This document shows positions 1 through 9,927 of a stretch of DNA of 64,000 nucleotides, piece after piece. How positions within the stretch are numbered: position 1 is the first letter of the stretch; the number at the start of each line of letters is the position of its first letter. Under the pieces are notes generated by a model, which worked only from the letters and a program-made list of their open reading frames with translations, was not told the DNA's origin and did not search any database. The position numbers were made by a program, and so were the translations under genes. This stretch comes from Sva-07 sp963715825 (GTDB taxonomy: Bacteria > Actinomycetota > Acidimicrobiia > Acidimicrobiales > Ilumatobacteraceae), in contig CAVQSI010000016.1 of assembly GCA_963715825.1 (NCBI GenBank), forward strand, positions 62,001 through 126,000. Reading direction: 5' to 3'.

Positions 1-2
1 AG

Positions 3-1529
3 CTCCGCATCGCGGAGCAGCTCGACCTGCTCGGTGTCCACTTCATCGAAGGCGGCTGGCCTGGCGCGAACCCGAAGGACATCGAGTTCTTCGCGCGGGC
101 CCAGCACGAACTGTCGCTGAGCACCTCGACGCTGGTGGCGTTCGGATCGACCCGGCGTCCCCGCGGCAAGGTCGACGACGACGCCACACTGCGCAACCTG
201 ATCGAGGCGAACACCTCGGCGGTGTGCATCGTGGCGAAGAGCTCCGAGTACCAGGTGGTCGAGGCGCTGCAGACCACACTCGACGAGGGCGCCGCGATGA
301 TCGCCGACTCGGTCGAGTACCTCCACGGACAGGGTCGCATGGTGCTCGTCGACCTCGAGCACTTCTTCGACGGCTACAAGGCGAACCCCGAGTTCTCCCT
401 GCGAGCGATCGAGGCCGCGGTCGTCAACGGCGCGAGCCACCTCGTGCTCTGCGACACCAACGGCGGCACCCTGCCGAGCGAGGTCCATCGGATCGTCGCC
501 GACGTCAAGGCGCACGTCGGCGACGACGCGATCATCGGCATCCACTGCCACGACGACACCGGTTGCGCGGTCGCCAACTCGATGGCCGCCGTCGAGGCCG
601 GCGCCGGCCACGTCCAGGGGACGCTCAACGGGCTCGGCGAGCGCACCGGCAACACCAACCTCACCACCGTCATCCCGAACCTGCAGCTCAAGCTCGGCTA
701 CACCTGCCTGCCCGACGGCCGCATCGAGCGGCTCACCGCTGTGAGCCACCACGTCGCCGAGACCCTCAACCGGGCGGTCAACCCGCAGGCGCCGTACGTC
801 GGCTCGTCGGCGTTCGCCCACAAGGCCGGCCTGCACGTGTCCGCGATCGTGCGGGCCAAGGACGCCTACGAACACGTCAACCCCGAGCTGGTCGGCAACG
901 GCACCCGCTTCGTCGTGTCGGAGATGGCAGGCCGGGCGACGATCCAGATGAAGGCCGACGAGATCGGCATCGAACTCGACGGCGCTCAGATCAACGAGGT
1001 GATCGACGAACTCAAGCGGCTCGAGCACGAGGGATATCACTTCGAAGCCGCCGACGCGTCGCTCGAACTGCTGATGCGCCGTGCCGCCGGCCAGGTGCGC
1101 GAGTTCTTCCGTGTCGAGTCGATGCGGGTGATCACCGACGAGCTGCCAGGTGGCGAGTTCTCGACCGAGGCGACCGTGAAGGTGTGGGTCGGCGACGGTG
1201 ACGAGGCCGAGCGGCGGGTGTGGGTTGCCGAAGGCAACGGCCCGGTCAACGCGATCGACACGGCACTGCGCCGTGCCGTCGGCACGATGCTGCCGGAGCT
1301 TGCCGACATCCACCTCACCGACTACAAGGTGCGCATCCTCGACGGCGCCAGCGCGACCGGCTCGACGACGCGGGTCCTGCTGTCGGCCACCGATGGCACT
1401 CGTGACTGGACGACGATCGGGGTCAGCCCGAACATCATCGAGGCGTCGTGGCGGGCGCTCGAGGACAGCCTGGTCTACGGCCTGCTGCACCGGTCGTTGC
1501 GTGCTGGCGGCCAACGCGCCGGCGACTGA
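3..1529 (+). CDS. cimA: (R)-citramalate synthase, 5'-partial
   Basis: Catalyses pyruvate + acetyl-CoA to (R)-citramalate, the threonine-independent entry to isoleucine synthesis. The window opens inside the gene; the frame is open from base 3 and gives about 508 residues. The first visible residues read LGVHFIEGGWPGANPKD, a stretch typical of CimA rather than LeuA, and ATG at 135 is internal. The HMGL-like TIM barrel follows (metal-ligand HCHDDTG at nt 541-561, then NGLGERTGNTNL near nt 628), then the C-terminal LeuA-type regulatory domain (about nt 1080-1520) that normally binds isoleucine. The next gene starts 14 nt downstream, so co-transcription is likely. LeuA or homocitrate synthase is the alternative, but the GGWPG signature argues against it. 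Confidence 0.93.
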   Translation, partial: LRIAEQLDLLGVHFIEGGWPGANPKDIEFFARAQHELSLSTSTLVAFGSTRRPRGKVDDDATLRNLIEANTSAVCIVAKSSEYQVVEALQTTLDEGAAMIADSVEYLHGQGRMVLVDLEHFFDGYKANPEFSLRAIEAAVVNGASHLVLCDTNGGTLPSEVHRIVADVKAHVGDDAIIGIHCHDDTGCAVANSMAAVEAGAGHVQGTLNGLGERTGNTNLTTVIPNLQLKLGYTCLPDGRIERLTAVSHHVAETLNRAVNPQAPYVGSSAFAHKAGLHVSAIVRAKDAYEHVNPELVGNGTRFVVSEMAGRATIQMKADEIGIELDGAQINEVIDELKRLEHEGYHFEAADASLELLMRRAAGQVREFFRVESMRVITDELPGGEFSTEATVKVWVGDGDEAERRVWVAEGNGPVNAIDTALRRAVGTMLPELADIHLTDYKVRILDGASATGSTTRVLLSATDGTRDWTTIGVSPNIIEASWRALEDSLVYGLLHRSLRAGGQRAGD

Positions 1530-1543
1530 TAGAAAGAGCAGCG

Positions 1544-2068
1544 ATGGCCGCCCCCAGATTCAGCCCGGTTCCGCCGACCGAACGCCCCCGCTACTACGAG
1601 TCGCCCGATCACGTCCCTGCGGCGTGGACGCCGGACCGGCCGGGCGACATCGAGGGATTCCAACCCGGCGGACCCCGGCTGGGCGAGCAGGGCCCCGACC
1701 AAGGTTTCGCACTGCGCATCGCCGCGCAGTTGCGCCCGAAGCTGCAGCTGCAGCCCGGTGAACACGCCGACGACGTGATCCGCGGCTGCCTCGGCGTCGC
1801 GTTGCGTCGTGCGTCGATGTACTCGCGGGCGCCCGTGGTGCACGACCTCACCATTGCGTTCACCATCTGGGGGTTCTACGACCCGACGCCGCCGGCCGAG
1901 CTGGTCGAACTGCGTCGCACGATGTTCGAGGGGCTCCGCCTCGTCGGCCATCACTACATGGAGGCGCGGGCGGTCGCCGACCTCCCGCCCGACACCACCC
2001 TGCAGATGACGCCAGCACAGGTCGCCGCCGCCTACCCGGCCGACTGGCGCACCCTCGTCGGCGCCTGA
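1544..2068 (+). CDS. conserved hypothetical protein, 174 aa
   Basis: I do not recognise this family. The protein is 174 residues, soluble, with no signal peptide or membrane segment. It has a Pro-rich N-terminal third (PPTERPRYYESPDHVPAAW) followed by a compact, probably helical region with conserved-looking aromatic patches (FTIWGFYDP, HHYMEARAV) and a C-terminal AAYPADWRTLVGA. I chose ATG 1544 because AGAAAGAG lies about 6-13 nt upstream; the open frame extends back to 1448 inside cimA but that part looks like shadow coding. It lies between cimA (14 nt gap) and a DNA glycosylase (15 nt gap), all on one strand, so a three-gene operon is plausible. No function is proposed. Confidence 0.8.
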   Translation: MAAPRFSPVPPTERPRYYESPDHVPAAWTPDRPGDIEGFQPGGPRLGEQGPDQGFALRIAAQLRPKLQLQPGEHADDVIRGCLGVALRRASMYSRAPVVHDLTIAFTIWGFYDPTPPAELVELRRTMFEGLRLVGHHYMEARAVADLPPDTTLQMTPAQVAAAYPADWRTLVGA

Positions 2069-2083
2069 CCGACACGCGACGTC

Positions 2084-3004
2084 GTGACTGCACGACGAGT
2101 CCTGCAGACCGGCGACATCGACCTGCGGGTCACGATGAAGCCGATCGGCGTGTACTCGCGCGACCCCAGCACCCGCTGGGCCTCGAACAGTTTCGCCAAA
2201 GCAGTGCTGACGCCGGACGGACCGGGCACGATGCTGTTGACCTGGGACGGCCAGGGCGCAACGACCGCCGAGGCGTGGGGGACCGGCGCCGAGTGGCTGC
2301 TCGACCGGGCGCCCCACTGGGTGGGCCTGCACGACGATCTCGAGGGCTTCGATCCGTCGATCCATCCACGCATCGCCGAGTGGGCCCGACGCCATCCGGG
2401 CATCCGGTTGCCCGCCGCCGGCGTGATCTGGCAGGAACTCCTGCTCGTGCTCCTCGGCCAACGCGTCACCACCGAGGAGGCCCTCAAGAGCTGGTCACGG
2501 ATGGTGTCTGCGTGGGGCGAACCGGCGCCGGGACCGTTGGAGCTCCGGCTGCCTCCGACCCCGTCGGTCGTCGCGTCCAAGACCTACGTCGACCTGCACC
2601 GGTTCAACGTCGAACGCCGACGCGCCGACGCGATCCTGCTCGCGGCGCGGCGTGCGAACCGTCTCGAGGAAGCCGCCGCGATGGCGCCCGCCGAGGCACG
2701 TGTCCGCCTGTCGGCACTGCCGGGTCTGGGGGTGTGGACGGCGACGTCGGTGATCACCGCAACCCACGGCGATCCCGACACGATCGTGCTGCGCGACTAC
2801 GGGCTGCCCACGATGATCAACTACGCCTTCACCGGCGATCCGCAGCGCCTGCCGGCGGACGACGGTGGCGACGAGGTCATGTGTCGACACCTCGCGCCCT
2901 GGACCGGCCACCGCCAGCGCATCGTGCGGTTGCTGTACACCGTCGGCGTGTCGCCGCCGCGCCGTGGCCCGCGGGCGTACAACCCCGACATCCGACGCCT
3001 CTGA
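2084..3004 (+). CDS. AlkA-type DNA-3-methyladenine glycosylase II
   Basis: Base-excision repair enzyme of the HhH-GPD superfamily that removes alkylated purines. It is 306 residues with a GTG start. The signature helix-hairpin-helix LPGLGVWTATSVI (about residues 213-225) is followed by HGDPDTIVLRDYGLP, which carries the Asp expected to be catalytic. Upstream IWQELLLVLLGQRVTTEEA (about residues 121-139) corresponds to the conserved helix before the HhH. There is no Fe-S cysteine cluster, so it is not an Nth/MutY type. The N-terminal about 110 residues match the poorly characterised domain of actinobacterial AlkA-like proteins. A GC-rich hairpin immediately after the stop may terminate the unit. 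Confidence 0.85.
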   Translation: MTARRVLQTGDIDLRVTMKPIGVYSRDPSTRWASNSFAKAVLTPDGPGTMLLTWDGQGATTAEAWGTGAEWLLDRAPHWVGLHDDLEGFDPSIHPRIAEWARRHPGIRLPAAGVIWQELLLVLLGQRVTTEEALKSWSRMVSAWGEPAPGPLELRLPPTPSVVASKTYVDLHRFNVERRRADAILLAARRANRLEEAAAMAPAEARVRLSALPGLGVWTATSVITATHGDPDTIVLRDYGLPTMINYAFTGDPQRLPADDGGDEVMCRHLAPWTGHRQRIVRLLYTVGVSPPRRGPRAYNPDIRRL

Positions 3005-3007
3005 CCC

Positions 3008-3025
3008 GGCGCAGCGACCTGCGCC
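3008..3025 (+). terminator. hairpin after AlkA-like gene
   Basis: Perfect 7-bp stem GGCGCAG/CTGCGCC with a CGAC tetraloop, starting 4 nt after the stop codon. There is no U-tract, which is usual for high-GC actinomycete terminators. Confidence 0.4.
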
Positions 3026-3093
3026 ATGAGCTGGCTGCGACCTCGACGCGCCCGGCGACATGACCCGGCCGGCACCGTGCGCGACACTCTGGT

Positions 3094-4296
3094 GTGGATC
3101 GCTCGCCCCTCGCGCGTCACCGGGTCGGTGCTCGTCGGCTGCTCGTCGCCACGCTGCTCGTCGCGCTGGCCGCGACGTCCACGGCGGTTGCTTCGGCGAT
3201 GTCGACAGCCGTGTCCACCCAGATCGCCACGGCGCGCCAGACGGTGTGCCTGCCCGGGGCGACGCCGGCCGACCTCGACCAGCTGTTCGCCTCCGAGCCC
3301 GGCGGCGTCCTCGGCGCCGACTACCAACGTGCGACGTCACTCCCCGACGGTCGCGTGCTGTGGACCTTCCAGGACGCCGAGGTGCGGCTTCCGAACGGCG
3401 CGAAGCGATTGGTGCACAACATCGGAATGCTCCAGGACGGCGTCTGCTTCTCGGTACTGATCGGGGGAACGGCGACCGACCCGCGCCCGTGGCTGTTCTC
3501 CGCCGAGACCGTGCCGTTCGTACGCTGGTACTGGCCACTCGGAGCCGAGGTGGGCGCCGACGGGCGAGTCCACGTGTTCGCCGCCGAGATGAACGAACGA
3601 AGTCCCGGCTACCTGGTGCGAACCGAACCGTCGGCGACCGTCGTGGCCCTCGTCGATCCGGTCACCTTCGAGGTCAGCGCAACGGCACGTCCGGGTGACT
3701 CGTCGGCGTCGCTGTACGGCTTCTCGATCGCGTCGGACTCGACGTGGACGTACCTGTTCGCCCAGTGCCACCGCCAGTTCGGTTTCGATCCGTTCATCGA
3801 CGTGTTCGCTCACGACATGGTCTGCGCTCCGCGGGTCACGGTCGCCCGCGTCCCCCGCGGCGATCTGCTCGCTGCACCGACCTACTGGACCGCGAACGGC
3901 TGGCGCGCCGATCCGGCGGCCGCCGTGCCCATCCTCGACACGAGCCGGATGGTCAACGCCAGCCAGTTCACCGTCGTCAACAACCAGTGGATGGCAATCA
4001 CCAAGGTCGGTGACTGGTGGGGCGATCGAGTGGTCGTCGAGTACTCGCTGCGCCCGGTCGGTCCCTACACCGTCGTTGCCGAGTGGGTGCCGCCGACGAA
4101 GTGTGGCGCCGATTGCAACAACTACTTCGCGAGTTGGATCCCGTCGGACGTGCCGGGGCAACTCGTCTACGGGCTGTCGCACAACCGATGGGACGGCATC
4201 GCGACCGATGTCTACCGGCCGACGTTCGGATCGGTGACCGCCCCGCCGCCGCGGCCGCTGCCGGCCGAACGGTGCGCACTCGGCTACTGCGGCTGA
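3094..4296 (+). CDS. secreted protein, beta-propeller-like, unknown function
   Basis: A 400-residue exported protein. The N-terminus has basic residues (RHRVGARR), a hydrophobic core (LLVATLLVALAATSTAVASA) and a likely signal-peptidase I site near residue 35. The mature part has Trp/Asp-rich blade-like segments (DGRVLWTFQDAEV, GRVHVFAAEMNERSPG, STWTYLFAQCHRQFGF, NNQWMAITKVGDWWGD), resembling DUF4185-type or glycosidase-like five-bladed propellers, but I cannot assign a family. Paired Cys residues (for example CGADC, CALGYCG at the C-terminus) suggest disulfides outside the cell. GTG 3094 is used because the signal peptide starts there; no clear SD is present. It stands alone, upstream of galT, which has its own promoter-like element. 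Confidence 0.75.
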   Translation: MDRSPLARHRVGARRLLVATLLVALAATSTAVASAMSTAVSTQIATARQTVCLPGATPADLDQLFASEPGGVLGADYQRATSLPDGRVLWTFQDAEVRLPNGAKRLVHNIGMLQDGVCFSVLIGGTATDPRPWLFSAETVPFVRWYWPLGAEVGADGRVHVFAAEMNERSPGYLVRTEPSATVVALVDPVTFEVSATARPGDSSASLYGFSIASDSTWTYLFAQCHRQFGFDPFIDVFAHDMVCAPRVTVARVPRGDLLAAPTYWTANGWRADPAAAVPILDTSRMVNASQFTVVNNQWMAITKVGDWWGDRVVVEYSLRPVGPYTVVAEWVPPTKCGADCNNYFASWIPSDVPGQLVYGLSHNRWDGIATDVYRPTFGSVTAPPPRPLPAERCALGYCG

Positions 4297-4329
4297 GCGC
4301 GTCGCTTCGGCCCTGCCCGTCGCACTGCG

Positions 4330-4335
4330 TACGAT
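4330..4335 (+). promoter_or_regulatory. putative -10 box for leaderless galT
   Basis: TACGAT ends 6 nt before the GTG start at 4342, the spacing expected for a transcript beginning at the start codon. No SD-like sequence is present. It is one of many such elements in this window. Confidence 0.45.
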
Positions 4336-4341
4336 CTCGGC

Positions 4342-5403
4342 GTGCCCTTCGACCCCTCGACGCATCCCCATCGACGGCACAACCCGCTGACCGGCCGATG
4401 GGTGATCGTGTCGCCGCAGCGGACGCAACGCCCGTGGGTCGGTCAACGTTCGGCCGAGGCACCAGCCGCGCCGACCTACGACGCGACGTGCTACCTCTGC
4501 CCGGGCAACGAGCGCGCCGGAGGGATCCGCAACACCGACTACGACTCGACGTTCGTGTTCACGAACGACTTCGCCGCCCTGCTCCCCGACACGCCCGATC
4601 CGGCCGGCGACGCACTGGGTGACGCGGTGGGCGCCCCGGAGGTCGATGACCTGTTCGCGATCGATGACGCAACCGGTGAGTGCCGCGTGCTGTGCTTTTC
4701 GCCGCGACACGATCTCACGCTGGGGAACATGACGCACGCCGAGGTGGTCGGGGTGATCGAACTGTGGCAGTCGCAACTGACCGAACTCCGGCAGCGATAC
4801 CGATCGGTGCAGATCTTCGAGACCCGCGGCGCCATCTCCGGGGCGTCGAACCCCCATCCGCACGGCCAGATCTGGGCCTCGACGTTTCTGCCCGACGAGA
4901 TCGTGCTCGAGGCCGCCAGACAGCACCGCTATTTCCAGCGACACCGTCGACCGATGCTGCTGGACTACGTGGAACGCGAACTCGCCGACGGCGTCCGTGT
5001 GGTCGCCTCCAACGACGAGTGGGCGGTGGTCGTGCCGTACTGGGCCTACTGGCCGTTCGAGACCCTCGTGCTGCCGCGCCGACCGGTGGCCCATCTCGAC
5101 GAGGTCGACGCCACCGGGCGCGACGCGCTCGCGAACGTCCTGCAGACGATGCTGCGCGCCTTCGATGCGCTCTTCGACACCCCGTTCCCGTACTGCTCGG
5201 GGTGGCACACGGCGCCCGACGCGCCTGGCGCACCCGACGCGCTGGAGGGGCTGGAGGGATGGCAGCTGCACGCCCACTACTACCCGCCGCTGCTGCGGTC
5301 GGCCGATGTCGCCAAGATCCCGGCGAGCTACGAACTGCTGGCGAACCTGCAGCGCGACATCACCCCCGAAGCTGCTGCGGCCGCCCTGCGGGCAACGACC
5401 TGA
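4342..5403 (+). CDS. galT: galactose-1-phosphate uridylyltransferase
   Basis: Leloir-pathway enzyme (UDP-glucose + Gal-1-P to Glc-1-P + UDP-Gal). The 353-residue protein has the family start HRRHNPLTGRWVIVSPQR, the zinc-site region CYLCPGNER (about residues 51-59), and the catalytic HPHGQ (SNPHPHGQIWAS, about residues 169-180), whose second His forms the uridylyl intermediate. The C-terminal HIT-like half contains HTAPDAPG and the late motif GWQLHAHYYPPLLRS with metal-binding His residues. GTG start 4342 directly follows a -10-like box, suggesting leaderless translation. No galK or galE is adjacent. Length agrees with the family (about 340-360). Confidence 0.93.
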   Translation: MPFDPSTHPHRRHNPLTGRWVIVSPQRTQRPWVGQRSAEAPAAPTYDATCYLCPGNERAGGIRNTDYDSTFVFTNDFAALLPDTPDPAGDALGDAVGAPEVDDLFAIDDATGECRVLCFSPRHDLTLGNMTHAEVVGVIELWQSQLTELRQRYRSVQIFETRGAISGASNPHPHGQIWASTFLPDEIVLEAARQHRYFQRHRRPMLLDYVERELADGVRVVASNDEWAVVVPYWAYWPFETLVLPRRPVAHLDEVDATGRDALANVLQTMLRAFDALFDTPFPYCSGWHTAPDAPGAPDALEGLEGWQLHAHYYPPLLRSADVAKIPASYELLANLQRDITPEAAAAALRATT

Positions 5404-5407
5404 CCAC

Positions 5408-5431
5408 AACCTTGCAGTCGACTGCAAGGTT
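5408..5431 (+). promoter_or_regulatory. MerR-family operator, 24-bp perfect palindrome
   Basis: The 12-nt arm AACCTTGCAGTC is followed by its exact reverse complement, centred between 5419 and 5420. It resembles ACCTT-type operators of CueR/HmrR-like MerR regulators. A -35-like TTGCAG (5412-5417) and -10-like TAGCCT (5438-5443) are separated by 20 bp, the overlong spacer typical of MerR-activated promoters, so the palindrome lies between them. The predicted start falls on or next to the ATG at 5450. Confidence 0.8.
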
Positions 5432-5449
5432 TGCCGCTAGCCTGTCGAC

Positions 5450-5844
5450 ATGCGAATCGGTGCGCTTGCAACCATGTCGGGGCTCAGTTCCCAGACGATC
5501 AGGTACTACGAGTCGCTCGACCTGCTCCCCGAGCCCGACCGGACACCGGCGGGCTACCGCGACTACACCGACTCGGCAGCCGAGCGTCTCCGGTTCATCC
5601 GCGACGCACAGGCCTGCGGGCTGTCGCTCGACGAGGTGCAGACGCTGCTGGCGATGAAGGACGCCGGCGAGGCCACGTGCGAGCACACGCTGTCGTTCCT
5701 CGATCGGCACATCGCCGGCATCGATGCGCAGATCGAACGCCTGCAGACCGCCCGGTCCGAGATGCTGCAGTTGGCCGCCCGCGCCCGCACGCTCGACCCC
5801 GCGACATGCACCGATCCCCATCGCTGTCAGGTGATCGACGCATC

Positions 5845-5848
<4 letters not shown>
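5450..5848 (+). CDS. MerR-family metal-responsive regulator of copA
   Basis: DNA-binding activator/repressor of the metal-export operon. The 132-residue protein has an N-terminal winged HTH (MRIGALATMSGLSSQTIRYYESLDLLP, residues 1-27), the second helical motif about residues 40-65, then a long dimerisation helix (about 78-112) and a C-terminal metal loop with Cys120 and Cys126. Cys77 sits near the start of the dimerisation helix, where classical Cu(I) sensors usually have Ser and divalent-metal sensors have Cys, so the inducer is uncertain. It autoregulates, judging by the palindrome just upstream. The ATG is 6 nt after the -10-like TAGCCT, so the mRNA may be leaderless. Its stop overlaps the copA start (ATGA), giving translational coupling. 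Confidence 0.88.
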
Positions 5849-8129
<2,281 letters not shown>

Positions 8130-8133
<4 letters not shown>

Positions 8134-8363
8134 GCACCACGGACACCCCCGACCACACCGCCGACCACGCCGCCAACCGCACCTATTCGGTCCCGGGCAT
8201 CAGCTGCGACCACTGCAAGCGAGCCATCGAAGGCGAGGTGTCCGGTGTCGCTGCGGTCGAGTCCGTTGTCGTCGACGTCGACGCCAAGCTCGTCACCGTG
8301 ATCGGCGGCGACGACGCCGCGATCCGCTCTGCGATCGACGACGCCGGCTACGACATCGCCTGA
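8130..8363 (+). CDS. copZ: copper chaperone, CopZ-like HMA protein
   Basis: Small cytosolic Cu(I) carrier expected to hand copper to CopA. It is 77 residues and a single HMA fold, with metal site GISCDHCK (Cys26/Cys29) and a typical ferredoxin-like ending (IRSAIDDAGYDIA). The N-terminal 17 residues are hydrophilic and His/Asp-rich (DTPDHTADHAAN), which could add metal affinity. The start overlaps the copA stop by 4 nt. Its position as third gene of merR-copA-copZ supports the assignment. Confidence 0.9.
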
Positions 8364-8411
8364 CGCGTCACACGGCGCGGCGAACGGTGCCGGGCAGTGC
8401 ATGATGAGGGC

Positions 8412-9839
8412 ATGCAGACTCAGTTGTTGATCGGTGGCGAGTGGCGAGACGGCTCGGGCGCGGAGCGCTTCGATGTCGAGAACCCGGCGAACGAGGAGGT
8501 GATCGCCTCGGTTGCCGCAGGGTCCACGGCCGACGCGACCGCAGCGTGCGAGGCGGCCGCCGACGCACAGGCGAGCTGGGCGGCCACCGCGCCGCGCGAG
8601 CGCGGCGAGGTCCTGCGTCGCACCTGGGAGCTGATGGTCGAGCACACCGACGAACTCGCCCGCCTGATCACGCTCGAACACGGCAAGCCGCTCGCCGACG
8701 CACGCGGCGAGGTCGCCTACGCGGCCGAGTTCTTCCGCTGGAACTCCGAAGAGGCGGTCCGCATCCAGGGCTCGCTCGGCACGGCACCGGCGGGCGCCAA
8801 CCGTATTCTCGTGCACCATCCGCCCGTCGGGGTCGTGGTGATCGTCACGCCGTGGAACTTCCCCGCTGCGATGATCACCCGCAAGCTGGCCCCTGCGCTC
8901 GCCGCCGGCAACGCCGCGGTGATCAAGCCGCCTCGCGAGACGCCGCTCACGGCGCTGCGGATCGGCGAGCTGCTCCACGAGGCCGGTCTGCCCGCCGGCG
9001 TCGTCAACATCGTGCCCACGCTGTCGTCGGGAGCGTGGTTCGACGCCGCGGTCGACCATCCGGCGACGCGGATGGTGTCGTTCACCGGCTCGACCGAAGT
9101 CGGCATCGTGCTGCTCAAGCGGGCCGCCGATCGCGTCCTCAAGACGGTGATGGAGCTCGGTGGCAACGCGCCGTTCGTCGTGTTCGACGACGCCGATCTC
9201 GACGCCGCCGTCGAAGGGGCCATGGTGGCCAAGATGCGTCACTCGGCCGAGACCTGTACCGCAGCGAACCGGTTCCTCGTCCACGAGAAGGTCGCCGACG
9301 AGTTCACCCGCATGTTCGCCGCGGCGATGGCCGACGTGCGCATCGGCAACGGGTTCGACGACGGCGTGACCTGCGGCCCGATGATCAACGCCAAAGCGGT
9401 CGCGTCGATCAACGAACTCGTCACGGCGGCGGCTGATCACGGCGCCCGGATCGCCACCGGCGGTGGCGCGGTCGACGGTCCCGGCCACTTCTATCCGCCG
9501 ACCGTGCTCGGCAACGTCCGCGCCGGCGACGAGATCACGCGCCACGAGATCTTCGGTCCGGTCGCACCGGTGATCACCTTCGACGACACCGACGCCATGA
9601 TCGACGTCGCCAACGACACCGAGATGGGACTCACCGCCTACGTCTACACCCAGGACCTGCGACGCGGCCTTGCGGTCAGCGAACGCATCCAGGCCGGCAT
9701 GATCGGGCTCAACCGCGGCGCCGTGTCCGATCCGGCGGCGCCGTTCGGTGGCATGAAGCAGTCGGGCCTCGGCCGCGAAGGTGCCAGCGACGGCATCTAC
9801 GAGTTCTGCGAGACCCAGTACATCGCCACCAACTGGTGA
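8412..9839 (+). CDS. NAD(P)-dependent aldehyde dehydrogenase, SSADH-like
   Basis: Oxidises an aldehyde to its acid; closest in feel to succinate-semialdehyde dehydrogenase (GabD) types. The 475-residue protein has TPWNFPAAMITRKLAPALAAG (cofactor/oxyanion region), FTGSTEVG, catalytic Glu248 in VMELGGN and nucleophile Cys282 in SAETCTAANRF. The C-terminal PFGGMKQSGLGREGA is characteristic of the GabD branch. ATG 8412 is chosen because the family begins near MQTQLLIGGEW; in-frame GTG 8397 is possible. CATGAT ends 6 nt before the ATG (leaderless-type spacing). The substrate is uncertain. It ends convergently with the eCIS ATPase gene. Confidence 0.9.
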   Translation: MQTQLLIGGEWRDGSGAERFDVENPANEEVIASVAAGSTADATAACEAAADAQASWAATAPRERGEVLRRTWELMVEHTDELARLITLEHGKPLADARGEVAYAAEFFRWNSEEAVRIQGSLGTAPAGANRILVHHPPVGVVVIVTPWNFPAAMITRKLAPALAAGNAAVIKPPRETPLTALRIGELLHEAGLPAGVVNIVPTLSSGAWFDAAVDHPATRMVSFTGSTEVGIVLLKRAADRVLKTVMELGGNAPFVVFDDADLDAAVEGAMVAKMRHSAETCTAANRFLVHEKVADEFTRMFAAAMADVRIGNGFDDGVTCGPMINAKAVASINELVTAAADHGARIATGGGAVDGPGHFYPPTVLGNVRAGDEITRHEIFGPVAPVITFDDTDAMIDVANDTEMGLTAYVYTQDLRRGLAVSERIQAGMIGLNRGAVSDPAAPFGGMKQSGLGREGASDGIYEFCETQYIATNW

Positions 9840-9850
9840 CCCCGCCTCGC

Positions 9851-9920
9851 CCCCACACCACGTTTGTGTGCGGATTTGGGTGACCCGGTCCACCAGGAAT
9901 GCAACGCAAACGTGGTGGGG
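9851..9920. repeat. interrupted inverted repeat between convergent genes
   Basis: CCCCACACCACGTTTG (9851-9866) faces CAAACGTGGTGGGG (9907-9920) across about 40 nt; pairing is complete apart from a 2-nt difference in the left arm. It fills the gap between two converging genes, so it may act as a bidirectional terminator or be a dispersed intergenic palindrome. A similarly designed element lies at 43116-43186. Confidence 0.5.
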
Positions 9921-9927
9921 ACGGGAG

